This document shows positions 25,573-33,973 of a stretch of DNA of 64,000 nt, one piece after another (position 1 is the first letter of the stretch; each line of letters opens with the position of its first letter). Below the pieces are notes generated by a model, which made no database searches, was not told where the DNA came from, and saw nothing but the letters and a program-made list of their open reading frames with translations. The DNA is taken from positions 346,245 to 410,244 of the forward strand of contig CAWFEX010000001.1 of the NCBI GenBank assembly GCA_963814955.1. The letters are read 5' to 3'. Both the position numbers and the translations under genes were made by a program. The stretch is from DATCJA01 sp963814955 (lineage in GTDB: Bacteria; Acidobacteriota; Vicinamibacteria; Vicinamibacterales; UBA2999).

Positions 25573-26753
25573 GAAACCACCTCGTCCCGTAACGTCGAGG
25601 CGATCGGAAGCCGGGCGACGATCCGCATCGGGTACAGCGCGGCAAGGATGGCCGTGGCAACGAGAAGCGCAACGTGAATGACCAATGCCCTGGGCTCGAA
25701 CACGAAGAAATGCAACTGCGCGGGAATGCCCGGCATGCCCTTGAGGATGCCGTCGAGCCATGCGGCAAGAGCGACGCCCAGCGGCAGCGAGAGCAGGCCA
25801 CCGATCCCGACGATCAGCGCCGACTCACAGAGAACGTCGAGCACCACGCGATTTCGCGAAAAGCCGAGCGCCCGCAGTGCCGCCACTTCGCCGAGCCGTT
25901 GATTGACCGACACCGTGAGCAGCACCGTGATGAGCAGCAACGCGAACGACACCGTAATCGTGGTCAGCACCGTGGAAATCTGACGGAAATAGGTGAAACC
26001 GCCCTGCTGAAGCTGGCCGATCGCCTGATCGTTGGTGAATACACGCAGGTCGGGACGGAGCGCGGCGATCTCCGCTGCCGCTGCGTCCGGATCCCCGGCG
26101 GAGGTCACCGCGAGAAAATCTGCCAGGTCGGCCTGCGGCGTACCGCACGCTTCGGACAGGCTCGCCATGGTTGTGCCGGCCGTCGGTTCCTCGAGGGTTT
26201 CGAACGGAAGCTCGGCGATCCCGACCACACGAAATTCGATCGACGGTGGCGCTTCCGAGCCGCCGGCGCAGCTGGCGCGCACCGTGACTGTCGAACCCGG
26301 TTTGGCGTTCAGCGTCCGCGCTGCGTATTGATTGAGAACAAGCTCGCGACTCTCCTGCGGATCCCGCCCTTCCAGGATCGTCCACGGAGGCGGCGCCTCC
26401 ATTCCAACGCCCACGATCGAACCATCGTCTGCTGATGAGCCATGCAGTTGGAAGTCGGAGTCTTCCGTTCGTATCGTCAACGCGGACTGCACGGACGGGA
26501 GGGCGCCGATCGTGGCTGCCAGGGGCGACGCGTTCGTGATGTCTGGTGTGCCGCCGGGGAGTTGATCGGTCGCGATGATTCGGATGTCGAAGCCGAGACG
26601 CTCGAACAGCTCACGCATCGAAACCACCAGGCCGTTCGACAGGAGCAGCATGTCAAAGAGGAGCGCGCCGACCGCGGCCACGCCAACGACGCCGAGCGTC
26701 GAGCGTGCCGGCTGGCGCACGAGGCTTCGCCAGGCGAAGGGAAGCACCGTCAC
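25569..26753 (-). CDS. FtsX/MacB-like ABC permease
   Basis: A 394-residue permease with one N-terminal membrane helix (TLGVVGVAAVGALLFDMLLL), a large periplasmic domain (about residues 45-265) and three C-terminal helices (TITVSFALLLITVLLTVSVN; ALIVGIGGLLSLPLGVALAA; ALVIHVALLVATAILAALYP). The motif RLGEVAALRALGFSRNRVV at the first C-terminal loop is the coupling segment typical of FtsX-type permeases. GTG at 26753 overlaps the stop of the previous permease. It forms the AttG-like member of the four-gene system. Confidence 0.88.
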   Translation of the reverse strand: MTVLPFAWRSLVRQPARSTLGVVGVAAVGALLFDMLLLSNGLVVSMRELFERLGFDIRIIATDQLPGGTPDITNASPLAATIGALPSVQSALTIRTEDSDFQLHGSSADDGSIVGVGMEAPPPWTILEGRDPQESRELVLNQYAARTLNAKPGSTVTVRASCAGGSEAPPSIEFRVVGIAELPFETLEEPTAGTTMASLSEACGTPQADLADFLAVTSAGDPDAAAAEIAALRPDLRVFTNDQAIGQLQQGGFTYFRQISTVLTTITVSFALLLITVLLTVSVNQRLGEVAALRALGFSRNRVVLDVLCESALIVGIGGLLSLPLGVALAAWLDGILKGMPGIPAQLHFFVFEPRALVIHVALLVATAILAALYPMRIVARLPIASTLRDEVVS

Positions 26754-27586
26754 CGGCGGGCGAGCCTCAAGCCACCGCGCCGCAGCAGCGCCCACGAGGC
26801 CGCGACGGTAGCGGCTGCGCCAAGCGGGACGGCGATGGCCACGCAGAACGCGGCAACATCCGGGCTGATGCGTACGAAGACGAGTGCCGTGTCGTAGCGC
26901 CATTGAAAGAAGCGGTTGATGATGCCTTCGGAGGCGAGCGCCAGCACCAGTCCGAACAGCGCTCCGGCGCTCGCGATCAGAATTCCTTCAAGGAACACCT
27001 GCGTCAGAATGCGCCGCGCCGGCAGTCCGATCAGACGGAGTACGCCGATGGTTTCGCGGCGTTCGTCCACCAGCATGATGGTGAGAGCCAGGAGAAACAC
27101 GGTTGCGGCGACGATCGTCACGGCGGCGATGGCCAGATGAAAGCGTTCGAGCACCACGAACGTGCTGCCGGACCCCGCGGCCCCTTCGGCCGGCCGCGCA
27201 ACCACACCAGGCGTGCGCGTGTTCACCTCACGCGCGAAGTCGGCGGCCGACGCAGGATCGACGAGTGCGACGTTTATCGTGTCGACGTGCTCGGCACCCG
27301 ACGGCTCGAACTTGAAGGCGAGAAGGTCTGGAAGATGCAATCGTATTTCGCGAGGAACACTGCCAAGGCGCGCCGGGTCCGGCGTCGGTTCGTAGATGCC
27401 GGCAACGACGAACTCGCGTGCATTCGTGCCCTTTGCATCGGCCGCCAACCGTACCGTATCTCCCGCACTGAGTCCTTCCAGCTGCGCGAGCTGCCTCGAT
27501 ACGAGGACCTGCGGCAGCTCCTGGGCGCGGAGGACGAACGCCGACGCAATCAGCGCGCCTGTGAGAGCAACGAGGAATACGCGCAT
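26750..27586 (-). CDS. FtsX/MacB-like ABC permease (short)
   Basis: A 278-residue permease, shorter than its partner but with the same plan: N-terminal helix (RVFLVALTGALIASAFVLRA), a small periplasmic part, and three C-terminal helices with the FtsX coupling motif ERRETIGVLRLIGLPARRIL. ATG at 27586 was chosen because an in-frame ATG ten codons upstream adds only polar residues. It is the first permease of the operon and lies 30 nt after the EVE gene. It corresponds to AttF. Confidence 0.85.
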   Translation of the reverse strand: MRVFLVALTGALIASAFVLRAQELPQVLVSRQLAQLEGLSAGDTVRLAADAKGTNAREFVVAGIYEPTPDPARLGSVPREIRLHLPDLLAFKFEPSGAEHVDTINVALVDPASAADFAREVNTRTPGVVARPAEGAAGSGSTFVVLERFHLAIAAVTIVAATVFLLALTIMLVDERRETIGVLRLIGLPARRILTQVFLEGILIASAGALFGLVLALASEGIINRFFQWRYDTALVFVRISPDVAAFCVAIAVPLGAAATVAASWALLRRGGLRLARR

Positions 27587-27616
27587 TTCAGGCCTGCGAA
27601 TCGGACGACCGACCAA

Positions 27617-28024
27617 TCACGCCTTGCTCATGTCGACGATTCGCGCCCATTCAGCGTCGGTGACCGGCATCACCGACAGTCGCGACATTCTGACCAGCGG
27701 AAACGACGCGAACGCGCGATCGGCCTTGATGGCTGCAAGCGTCACCGCGTGCGACAGTTTCGTGTCCGGAGCGATGTCGACGACGTGCAGCTTGCCGGAG
27801 GGGTCCGAGGGATCCGGGTACGCGTCGGTCAGCGCGCGAGCGATGGCAACCACGGCCTTTTCCTTGCCCGTGTGATAGTAGAAGACGCGATCGCCCTTCC
27901 GGATGCCACGAAGGTGCTTCTGGGCGAGCGGATTCCGCACGCCGGCCCATACGGTTTTGCGGTCGCGCTCGAGCTGGTCGTATCCATAATGCTCGGGTTC
28001 TTCCTTCACCAGCCACTGAGCCAT
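27617..28024 (-). CDS. EVE domain protein
   Basis: A 135-residue EVE-domain protein (PUA-like fold, same superfamily as YTH). Hallmarks: AQWLVKEEPEHYGYDQLERD at the start, TVWAGVRNPLAQKHLRGIRK, GDRVFYYHTGKEKAVVAIAR, and the aromatic/PDP segment YPDPSDPSGKLHVVDIAP. EVE proteins bind modified bases in RNA or DNA. Length is typical. The ATG at 28024 shares the palindrome CATG with the divergent glycosylase start at 28023, so each promoter must lie inside the other gene. It may be cotranscribed with the ABC operon 30 nt downstream. Confidence 0.93.
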   Translation of the reverse strand: MAQWLVKEEPEHYGYDQLERDRKTVWAGVRNPLAQKHLRGIRKGDRVFYYHTGKEKAVVAIARALTDAYPDPSDPSGKLHVVDIAPDTKLSHAVTLAAIKADRAFASFPLVRMSRLSVMPVTDAEWARIVDMSKA

Positions 28025-28589
28025 GACTCGGATTATATCGACCCTTCGACGAGCGACACTGCCTGCTCTGCCTCCGCTTCGCGATCGCATCCGGCCCGGC
28101 GTACGTGTGCTGTTCGTCGGAATCAATCCGGGTGTGCGGTCGTCGCTGACCGGGCATCACTTTGCCGGCTACTCGAACAGGTTCTGGAAGCTTCTGTACG
28201 ACGCTCGACTCGTTCCGGAGCCGATCACATTCGTCGATGACGATCGTTTGCCCGAGTGGGGATATGGCATCACGAATCTCATCGCACGACCGACACCGGG
28301 CATCGATACATTGCGGCGCGAGGAGTTCACGGCGGGCCGCGCCCGCCTGCGGCTGCGGGTTCGACGCTATCAACCCGCCGTTGTCGCGCTGGTCGGCGTA
28401 ACAGTGTTTCGCGCGATGTTTCCCGAACGTAAAGGTTCCGTATCGCTTGGCTTGCAGAACGAACGATTGGAGAGTTCTGCGGTGTTCGTGCTGCCGAACC
28501 CGAGTGGACGGAACGCCAACTTCAGCTACAACGAGATGCTCGCCGCGTTTCGCGGGCTCCGGCGTTACACAACGCGCGTTTCGGTTTGA
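28023..28589 (+). CDS. Mug/TDG-like G:T/U mismatch DNA glycosylase
   Basis: A 188-residue uracil-DNA glycosylase-superfamily enzyme of the mismatch-specific (Mug/TDG) type, which removes uracil or thymine opposite G. Motif 1 is VGINPGVRSS (catalytic Asn), followed by GHHFAGYSNRFWKLLYDA. Motif 2 is VLPNPSGRNANFSY. The ATG at 28023 leaves 28 residues before the first motif; no better in-frame start is seen. It is head to head with the EVE gene, a base-modification reader, which suggests a shared DNA-care role, but that is inference. Confidence 0.92.
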   Translation: MTRIISTLRRATLPALPPLRDRIRPGVRVLFVGINPGVRSSLTGHHFAGYSNRFWKLLYDARLVPEPITFVDDDRLPEWGYGITNLIARPTPGIDTLRREEFTAGRARLRLRVRRYQPAVVALVGVTVFRAMFPERKGSVSLGLQNERLESSAVFVLPNPSGRNANFSYNEMLAAFRGLRRYTTRVSV

Positions 28590-28604
28590 GGTACGATACT
28601 TCGC

Positions 28605-29186
28605 ATGGTTGCCACTCCCTCCACGATGCTGGATCTCGGAACGACGCTCCCGCCATTTCGGCTGCGCGACATCAATGGAAAGGCCGTCACCTCCAATGAT
28701 TTTGGTGAGTCGCGAGGATTGGTCGTCGCCTTTTTGTGCCCGCACTGTCCGTATGTGCGTCACGTGCGTGGTGAGTTCGCACGGGTCGCCAGGGATTTGC
28801 AGGGGCGCGGGATATCGGTGATTGCGATCAATTCGAACGACGCGTCGGCGTCTCCGGATGACAGTCCGGACGGTATGCGCAAGGAAGCGAGCGAGGTGGG
28901 CTACACGTTTCCATATCTCGTGGATGACACGCAGGAAGTGGCGAAATCGTTTCGCGCCGCCTGCACTCCGGATTTTTTCCTGTTCGACGATCAGCGCCGG
29001 CTGGTGTACCGCGGGCAGTTCGACGACAGCCGGCCGAACTCGTCGATGCCGGTGACGGGAAAGGACCTGAAGGCGGCCGTGGATGCGCTCCTTTCACACA
29101 GGCCCGTTACCGACGATCAGCGTCCGAGCCTTGGCTGCAATATCAAATGGATCAAGGGCGGGGAGCCTGACTACTTTCGTCGCTAG
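28605..29186 (+). CDS. Thioredoxin-fold (AhpC/TSA-like) protein
   Basis: A 193-residue cytoplasmic thioredoxin-fold protein. It opens with the peroxiredoxin-like LGTTLPPFRLRDINGKAVTS, has the redox-type FLCPHCPYVRHVRGEF (about residues 44-59) and the substrate segment SFRAACTPDFFLFDDQRRLV with the cis-Pro TP. The family is widespread ('thioredoxin family protein' with CPHC), usually 180-210 residues. It follows the glycosylase gene by 15 nt, so cotranscription is likely. The stop TAG begins a degraded GGTAG-word island. Confidence 0.9.
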   Translation: MVATPSTMLDLGTTLPPFRLRDINGKAVTSNDFGESRGLVVAFLCPHCPYVRHVRGEFARVARDLQGRGISVIAINSNDASASPDDSPDGMRKEASEVGYTFPYLVDDTQEVAKSFRAACTPDFFLFDDQRRLVYRGQFDDSRPNSSMPVTGKDLKAAVDALLSHRPVTDDQRPSLGCNIKWIKGGEPDYFRR

Positions 29187-29276
29187 TTGGTAGGTGGAGT
29201 CGGTAGCTGGTACTTTAAGGCCCGCCGGTACCTGTGTGCACCCTACGAGCTACTAGCTTCGAGCACGCTAGCTCAG
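29187..29276. repeat. Degenerate GGTAGGT-word island
   Basis: TTGGTAGGTGGAGTCGGTAG and CTGGTAC (29187-29212), then TACGAGCTACTAGC near 29245-29260. The words are those of the islands at 4802 and 21213, but more eroded. It fills the gap between converging genes and touches both stop codons. Confidence 0.55.
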
Positions 29277-30092
29277 TGCGTCATCGCGTAGATCAAGACG
29301 TTGATGGCCACCTGATAGCCATCCACCGAGAACGAGTAGAAGTATTGCGGGTCTTCTCCCTCACGCTCCCACGAATCGCTCACGTCCGTGTTGTGCGTCA
29401 TGAGCACCATGACACGTCCGTGGCGATCGGCGATGGCGCGTGAGTGCACCTGGGCGCTGTCCGCACCGCGCTCGGAGGTTCCGCCCCTGGCGCCGTACCA
29501 GAAGTTGATGCTCGGGAATCTGAGGCACACCCTTGAGATCGAACATGGTGTGAAAAATCGGATGATCGGGCTGCAGGTCGATTATCGGGAATTCACTCGG
29601 CGGCAGCACCTTTCGAATCTGCGCCGCCCAGATGTCCCAGGCGTACGATCCCCAGAAGTCGTCTACCCACAGGAAGCCGCCCTTCAGGAGGTACGTTCTA
29701 AGACGGGCGGCGTCTTCATCGTTGAAGAACAGCGTGCCCACCTCCTGCATCATGATGAACGGACACTGATACAGCTCATCGTCTGTGAGGCGGACGATCA
29801 GATGACGAGGGGACCTCGCACCATCGAAGCTGACGGAAATCTTCGTCAGCTCGGCCAGCCGGATCGAGAGGTCCAAGTCGGCCAGCGGGTAGTCCGTCAG
29901 CCAGCCTCCGCCGTCTCCCGCGGGATTCACCCGATACGCCGCGCGGCAGTAATGGAACCGGCCGTCGAAGCTGTCGGGGCGTGCCATGTGGGCGTTGATG
30001 CTGGCGTTGCCGCCGCGGCCGAACTGCGCCCATGCCAGGCTGGAAAGAAAGATGGCCGCAATCGCGAGCGCCGTCGCCGCCCGGAGCCTCAT
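29273..30092 (-). CDS. DUF4159-type exported protein (frameshift)
   Basis: About 272 residues once one shift is repaired. The signal peptide is MRLRAATALAIAAIFLSSLA. The DUF4159 core contains FHYCRAAYRVNPAGDGGGWL, TDYPLADLDLSIRLAELT, then LRTYLLKGGFLWVDDFWGSY and LQPDHPIFHTMFDLKGVPQI. A break at about 29515 is fixed by removing one C from ATTCCCGAGC; the other frame then gives PSINFWYGARGG and GRVMVLMTHNTDVSDSWERE up to EGEDPQYFYSFSVDGYQVAI. The fold is thought to be glutamine-amidotransferase-like. In this phylum the family often sits near MoxR/BatA-type genes; none are here. Confidence 0.8.
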
Positions 30093-30151
30093 GTCAGCAG
30101 TTTACGCCGAAGGCGGTTGTTTGGAACAATGCGCGGCAACAGGAGGGTGAC

Positions 30152-30838
30152 GTGCTGACGAAACTGATCGCGTGTGCATCTGTGGCGGTCTTTCTGGTTC
30201 TTCCGGCAGAAGCGCAGACCCCAGCTCCGGCGGGTACGGCCCCGGCGGCGCCTCCGGCTCCATCCCCGAAGCCGGTCCCGCAGGGGGCGCCCGCCCATAT
30301 GGTCGACGTGATGACCGCTGAAGGCGTGGCGCTCCTGGGCGGACAGTGGCGGAACATGGACGCACGTATCGTCGAAGCGCCGCCGCGACCGAATGCCGAA
30401 CCGTGGAAGGTGTCGTACGATCTGCAACCGAAGGCGGGGGCCGCCAGCTTTGACGACTCCTCGTGGCCGACGATTGAGGCGAAGGCGTTGAACGAGCGGC
30501 GAGGGGGCGGCGGTGTCTTCATGACGTGGTACCGCATCAACCTCACCATCCCCCCGCGAATCGGGGACTTCGATACCGAAGGCGCCGTTGCCGTGTTCCA
30601 CATCGTCGTAGACGACTACGCCGAGGTGTGGGTGAACGGGCAGCTTCCGCGCGCGGTCGGCAAGCCGAGCGGGAACATGGTGGTCGGCTTCAATCTGCCG
30701 AATCGTGCGGTGATCAGCGACGCGGTGAAGGCTGGCGAGCGCATTCAGATTGCCGTACTCGGCATCAACGGACCCATTTCGCTCGCGCCGCTGAACCCGG
30801 TATTCGTTCGCGAAGCGCGCGTGGAATTCTACAAGTAG
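30152..30838 (+). CDS. Exported galactose-binding-fold-like protein
   Basis: A 228-residue exported protein. GTG at 30152 has GGAGG 6 nt upstream and gives the signal sequence KLIACASVAVFLVLPAEAQ. A Pro/Ala-rich linker (about residues 21-50) leads to a jelly-roll-like domain: WYRINLTIPPRIGDFDTEGA, VAVFHIVVDDYAEVWVNGQL and the end strand FVREARVEFYK. The DDYAEVWVNG element resembles carbohydrate-binding domains fused to glycosidases. No catalytic residues are evident. The stop codon TAG is the first part of a REP-like palindrome. Confidence 0.65.
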   Translation: MLTKLIACASVAVFLVLPAEAQTPAPAGTAPAAPPAPSPKPVPQGAPAHMVDVMTAEGVALLGGQWRNMDARIVEAPPRPNAEPWKVSYDLQPKAGAASFDDSSWPTIEAKALNERRGGGGVFMTWYRINLTIPPRIGDFDTEGAVAVFHIVVDDYAEVWVNGQLPRAVGKPSGNMVVGFNLPNRAVISDAVKAGERIQIAVLGINGPISLAPLNPVFVREARVEFYK

Positions 30839-30898
30839 AGCGCACGCTTCAGCGTGCGCGGAACTGAACCCGTAGAGCGCACGCTTTAGCGTGCGCGC
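30835..30898. repeat. Two REP-like palindromes
   Basis: GCGCACGCTTCAGCGTGCGC and GCGCACGCTTTAGCGTGCGC, each preceded by GTAGA, in tandem directly at the stop codon of the exported protein. They are the same family as 7745-7865. The two copies differ only in the loop (TTCAG/TTTAG). Confidence 0.8.
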
Positions 30899-31923
30899 GC
30901 AGGGAGGAACACAGAAGGGCGACTACCCCGGTAGGGCTGTCATCCATCGTGTTCGATCGTCCCTCGACCCGGAAGTAAGGAAGAAGTCATTCAACAAGAA
31001 CGGGAAAAGCACATGACACGCCCTGGCCCGTTTTTTGACTATGAGTGATGCGAGGTGTCCCATGGGAGCATCCATCAATGTGGGAACGAGGCCAGAGCGA
31101 GGCGGCTTCAACATGTCCCTATTGGCGTTGCAGGTAGCTCCCGACGCATGGTGGTCGGCGTACCTGTGGGCGCTCTATCAGGACAGAATCTCTGAGGACG
31201 ACCGAACACGTTTGGATCGGCGTCACTCTAACGGCTTCATGGCAGAAGAGTGAGAGCCCTCACGACTTCGCGCCGCAGCGCCCCGTCTCCGGCACACACG
31301 TCGTCCAGAAACGCGGCGCGCTGGCTCCTGGTTCGTTCGAGAGCGGCCTGGTGGAGGCGTTTCACCGTGGCCCAGCGTTCCATGCGTCACTCTGTCGGTC
31401 CACGTTTCACGCCGGCATCGGGAACGTGATCGTGGGATGTCTCCGCCAGCGCGTGCGAAACGGCAATCGCCGAACTCCATCGCGCTCACGGTGTTGGCCG
31501 ACGCGCGCAGTGAACCGCACTCCGATCCGCCTCTCGTCGGATGACACGTCTGCGCTCATGGTCGATAGCGAGCCGCTTGTTTTCCAATCGCTCGTGCAGA
31601 TCCGGGAAGGCGCTTTGCCGCCGATCTCCCACGTGCCGCCGCCCCGCGCGATCAGTCTTCACTGGAACCTCCCCTGTTGCAGTGCTCGCCACTTCAAGGG
31701 AAACGAACAAGACGGTTGAAACGAACAGCAGATTCACTCTCGCAGTGCAATCGTGGGAAGGTTCGAGGATTGCGGCACGATCGCGCAAGGCTGATGAACC
31801 CTAGACTTTGCGGTGCTCGGCGTTCATAGTCACAGCGTCTCCCGCGGGTGCGACGATTTCGCGCATCGGTTTTGGGAGCGTTGCGGCTACATCCGTCCGG
31901 CTCTGAGCGACGCTAGCACTCGC
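30899..31923. other. Stretch with debris and no intact gene
   Basis: About 1 kb with no convincing complete gene. It contains a kinase remnant (31237-31383, listed separately). A short open frame on the + strand from an ATG near 31112 (SLLALQVAPDAWWSAYLWAL, about 46 residues) and a minus-strand frame near 31486-31788 with a signal-like start (NLLFVSTVLFVSLEVAST) look like remains of genes but cannot be assigned. Confidence 0.5.
31237..31383 (-). pseudogene. Ser/Thr kinase N-terminal remnant
   Basis: A 48-codon frame encoding ERWATVKRLHQAALERTRSQ, then RAAFLDDVCAGDGALRREVV and RALTLLP. This is the conserved N-terminal leader of acidobacterial Ser/Thr protein kinases; compare ERWKDVERLFQSALDLPPDE at the start of the kinase gene at 61491. 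It stops before any kinase domain, so it is a truncated copy. Confidence 0.65.
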
Positions 31924-32271
31924 ATGGCACACCTGCGTATCTACATGCACGCCTCTGGTGACTGCGTGCTGCATCGGTCCGGGTTCTCCTGGCTGGCCGC
32001 GCTGGTCTTGCCGATCTGGGCGCTGTCGAAACGTCTGTATCGGACCGCCCTCATCGCGTTTGTCGTTTCCCTGGCGTCCAGTCAGCTGGTTGCGCGCCTG
32101 CTCCCCCTGATCGAGTCGGAAACGGTGAGCGGTTGGTTCGCGCTCCTGTATGTCTGCGTGTACTGGATGGTGCCCGGGTTCCTTGCGACGCGTTGGCATC
32201 GCCATGTACTGGAGCGCAGCGGCTACTTCGTAACCGCAGACGAGGAAACTGCCGCGAGGCCCGGCCCGTGA
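31924..32271 (+). CDS. DUF2628-like membrane protein
   Basis: A 115-residue protein starting AHLRIYMHASGDCVLHRSGF then SWLAALVLPIWALSKRLYRT, the layout of DUF2628 proteins: a cytoplasmic start, then hydrophobic helices with W-A-L-x-K/R. About three membrane segments follow (TALIAFVVSLASSQLVARLL; WFALLYVCVYWMVPGFLA). Its TGA overlaps the GTG of the next gene, so they are translated together. Function unknown. Confidence 0.7.
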   Translation: MAHLRIYMHASGDCVLHRSGFSWLAALVLPIWALSKRLYRTALIAFVVSLASSQLVARLLPLIESETVSGWFALLYVCVYWMVPGFLATRWHRHVLERSGYFVTADEETAARPGP

Positions 32272-33939
32272 TCGACGCGGTGTGTCTGGCCGAAGGGCAG
32301 GCCGAGTACATCGACTCGGCGCTGGAAGGCGGCTTCATAGGACTGCTGCTCGGCACGCTGATTCTGGCGGTGCTCATTGCCGTGGTGGTGGCGCCCTTCG
32401 TGCTGCGACGGTACGACACCCAGGTCCGGCGACTGATGCGCTTGCGCCAACGCGCGGCGCTGCCGGACGCGTGGGTGGCAAAGCAATCGAGCGCGTTTTC
32501 CTCGTCCCTTGGCTCTGAGGGATTCGATAGCACGCTCGATCACTCGACGTTGGCGGACCTCGAACGCGCGTCGAGATCGCGGCTGTCAATGGTTCGGCGC
32601 GCGACCTGGATTGCCTACGGCGTGTTCGTCGTCATCTCGGCGGTGCTCGCACCGACGCTCGGTACCGCTCTCGCGACTCCCGACATGGTCGGGTACTTCC
32701 TTGCAGTCTGCTTCGTCGGTGCCGTGCCGGCCTTCGTAAATGTCCGGCCGCAGGGCTCGAAGACGCTGGTGCTTCTCGGCTCGGTAGTTCTTGGGATTGT
32801 CTTGTCCGTACTCGAGGCCGCGGGTGCGCCGGCGGGCACCGAGGCCGACCCGGTCGAGGCTATCGGACCGCCGCTCCTTCTCGCGGCGCTCTACTTCACC
32901 ATCGCGCACCGGAAGCTGCGCGCGGTCGTTGTTCCGCTCACGCTGCTGCTGACGGTGGTGCTGGGCGGCATCCTCGCGGCATTCTGGTCTCTCGTGTTCA
33001 TCTCGTGCATGCGGCAGCCGGACGCACTGGCATTGTCGCTCGCCAGCACGATTCTCGCGGTAGCGACGATGGTCGTCGGGGCCTCGGTGTACGGGGGGAG
33101 GAAAGCGATCGATGTGGTGGCTCGCTGGCAGGAACGCGGCTTTGTGAGCGATATCTCGATTTCCGCCGGCATGGGTCTCACGTTCATCGCGCTGCTGTTT
33201 GCGGTTGGACTCGGCCTCGATAGTGACTTCGCGATGTGGCAGACCGGGCTGGCGGGCGCGTCATGGGCAGGGCTCGCGTGTACGGCCTACGCCGTGGTCG
33301 TTCGACGCGGGACGATCCGGTCACCTGCGCGGAGCCTGCTTGTGCTGCGGGTCTTTTCCAGAAGTAAAGCTGCTGAACGGCTTCTGGACGCGGTGCAGAC
33401 CGACTGGCGCTACGTGGGGCCTGTCAATCAGATTGCCGGCCCCGATCTCGTGCGTCTGAACGTGGATCTCTATGAGTTCGGCAAATTCGTCAACGCGAAG
33501 GTGCACGAGCTGTTCCTGTTTGGCGCCGTCACCCGCGAACATCTGCTCGCGAGGCTCGTTCGCCATCCCGATCGGGAGGGGCGCTTCCGCGTGAATGAGG
33601 TCTTCTGCCTGGAGACGGCGTGGCGCGGCACCGTCGAGCAGATGATGGAGATGAGCGACGCCATTCTGCTGGACGTGCGCGGGTTCGGCCCCGAGCGCAG
33701 GGGCACGGCATTCGAGCTCGAGCTCCTGGTGCGGCGTGGATTCATCCGCCGCGTTGTCGCGATTGGCGACCAGACGACCAGTTGGGGGTACTTCGACGAG
33801 CGGATCCGGAACGCCGAGGGAAACGCCGGAAGTGGTTGTCCGCGAACATATCACCGGCCCCAAGGACAGCAGTGCGCGTTTCGTTCGCGCGTTGATGCGT
33901 GTCGCGGCCGGGGAAGCGGCGTCAGAAAAGCAGGGCTAG
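32268..33939 (+). CDS. Multi-span membrane protein with cytosolic nucleotide-hydrolase-like domain
   Basis: About 556 residues. The first 360 or so hold about nine hydrophobic helices (GGFIGLLLGTLILAVLIAVV; TWIAYGVFVVISAVLAPTLG; AVVVPLTLLLTVVLGGILAA and others). The C-terminal cytosolic part (from about residue 375) has DWRYVGPVNQIAGPDLVRLN, an Asp-rich core MSDAILLDVRGFGPERRGTA and FELELLVRRGFIRRVVAIGD. This alternates strand and helix like TIR/SLOG or deoxyribosyltransferase-type Rossmann folds, with ELE as a possible catalytic Glu. The final frame shifts near 33815; the other frame gives VVVREHITGPKDSSARFVRA and the stop at 33939. GTG start overlaps the DUF2628 stop. Function unknown. Confidence 0.65.
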
Positions 33940-33941
33940 AA

Positions 33942-33955
33942 GAGTTCTGAGTTCT
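33942..33955. repeat. Two GAGTTCT heptads
   Basis: GAGTTCTGAGTTCT, two exact heptads in tandem, directly after a stop codon and between converging genes. It is too short to judge alone, but its period and place match the other islands. Confidence 0.5.
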
Positions 33956-33973
33956 GTACGCTCCACGGAACTA

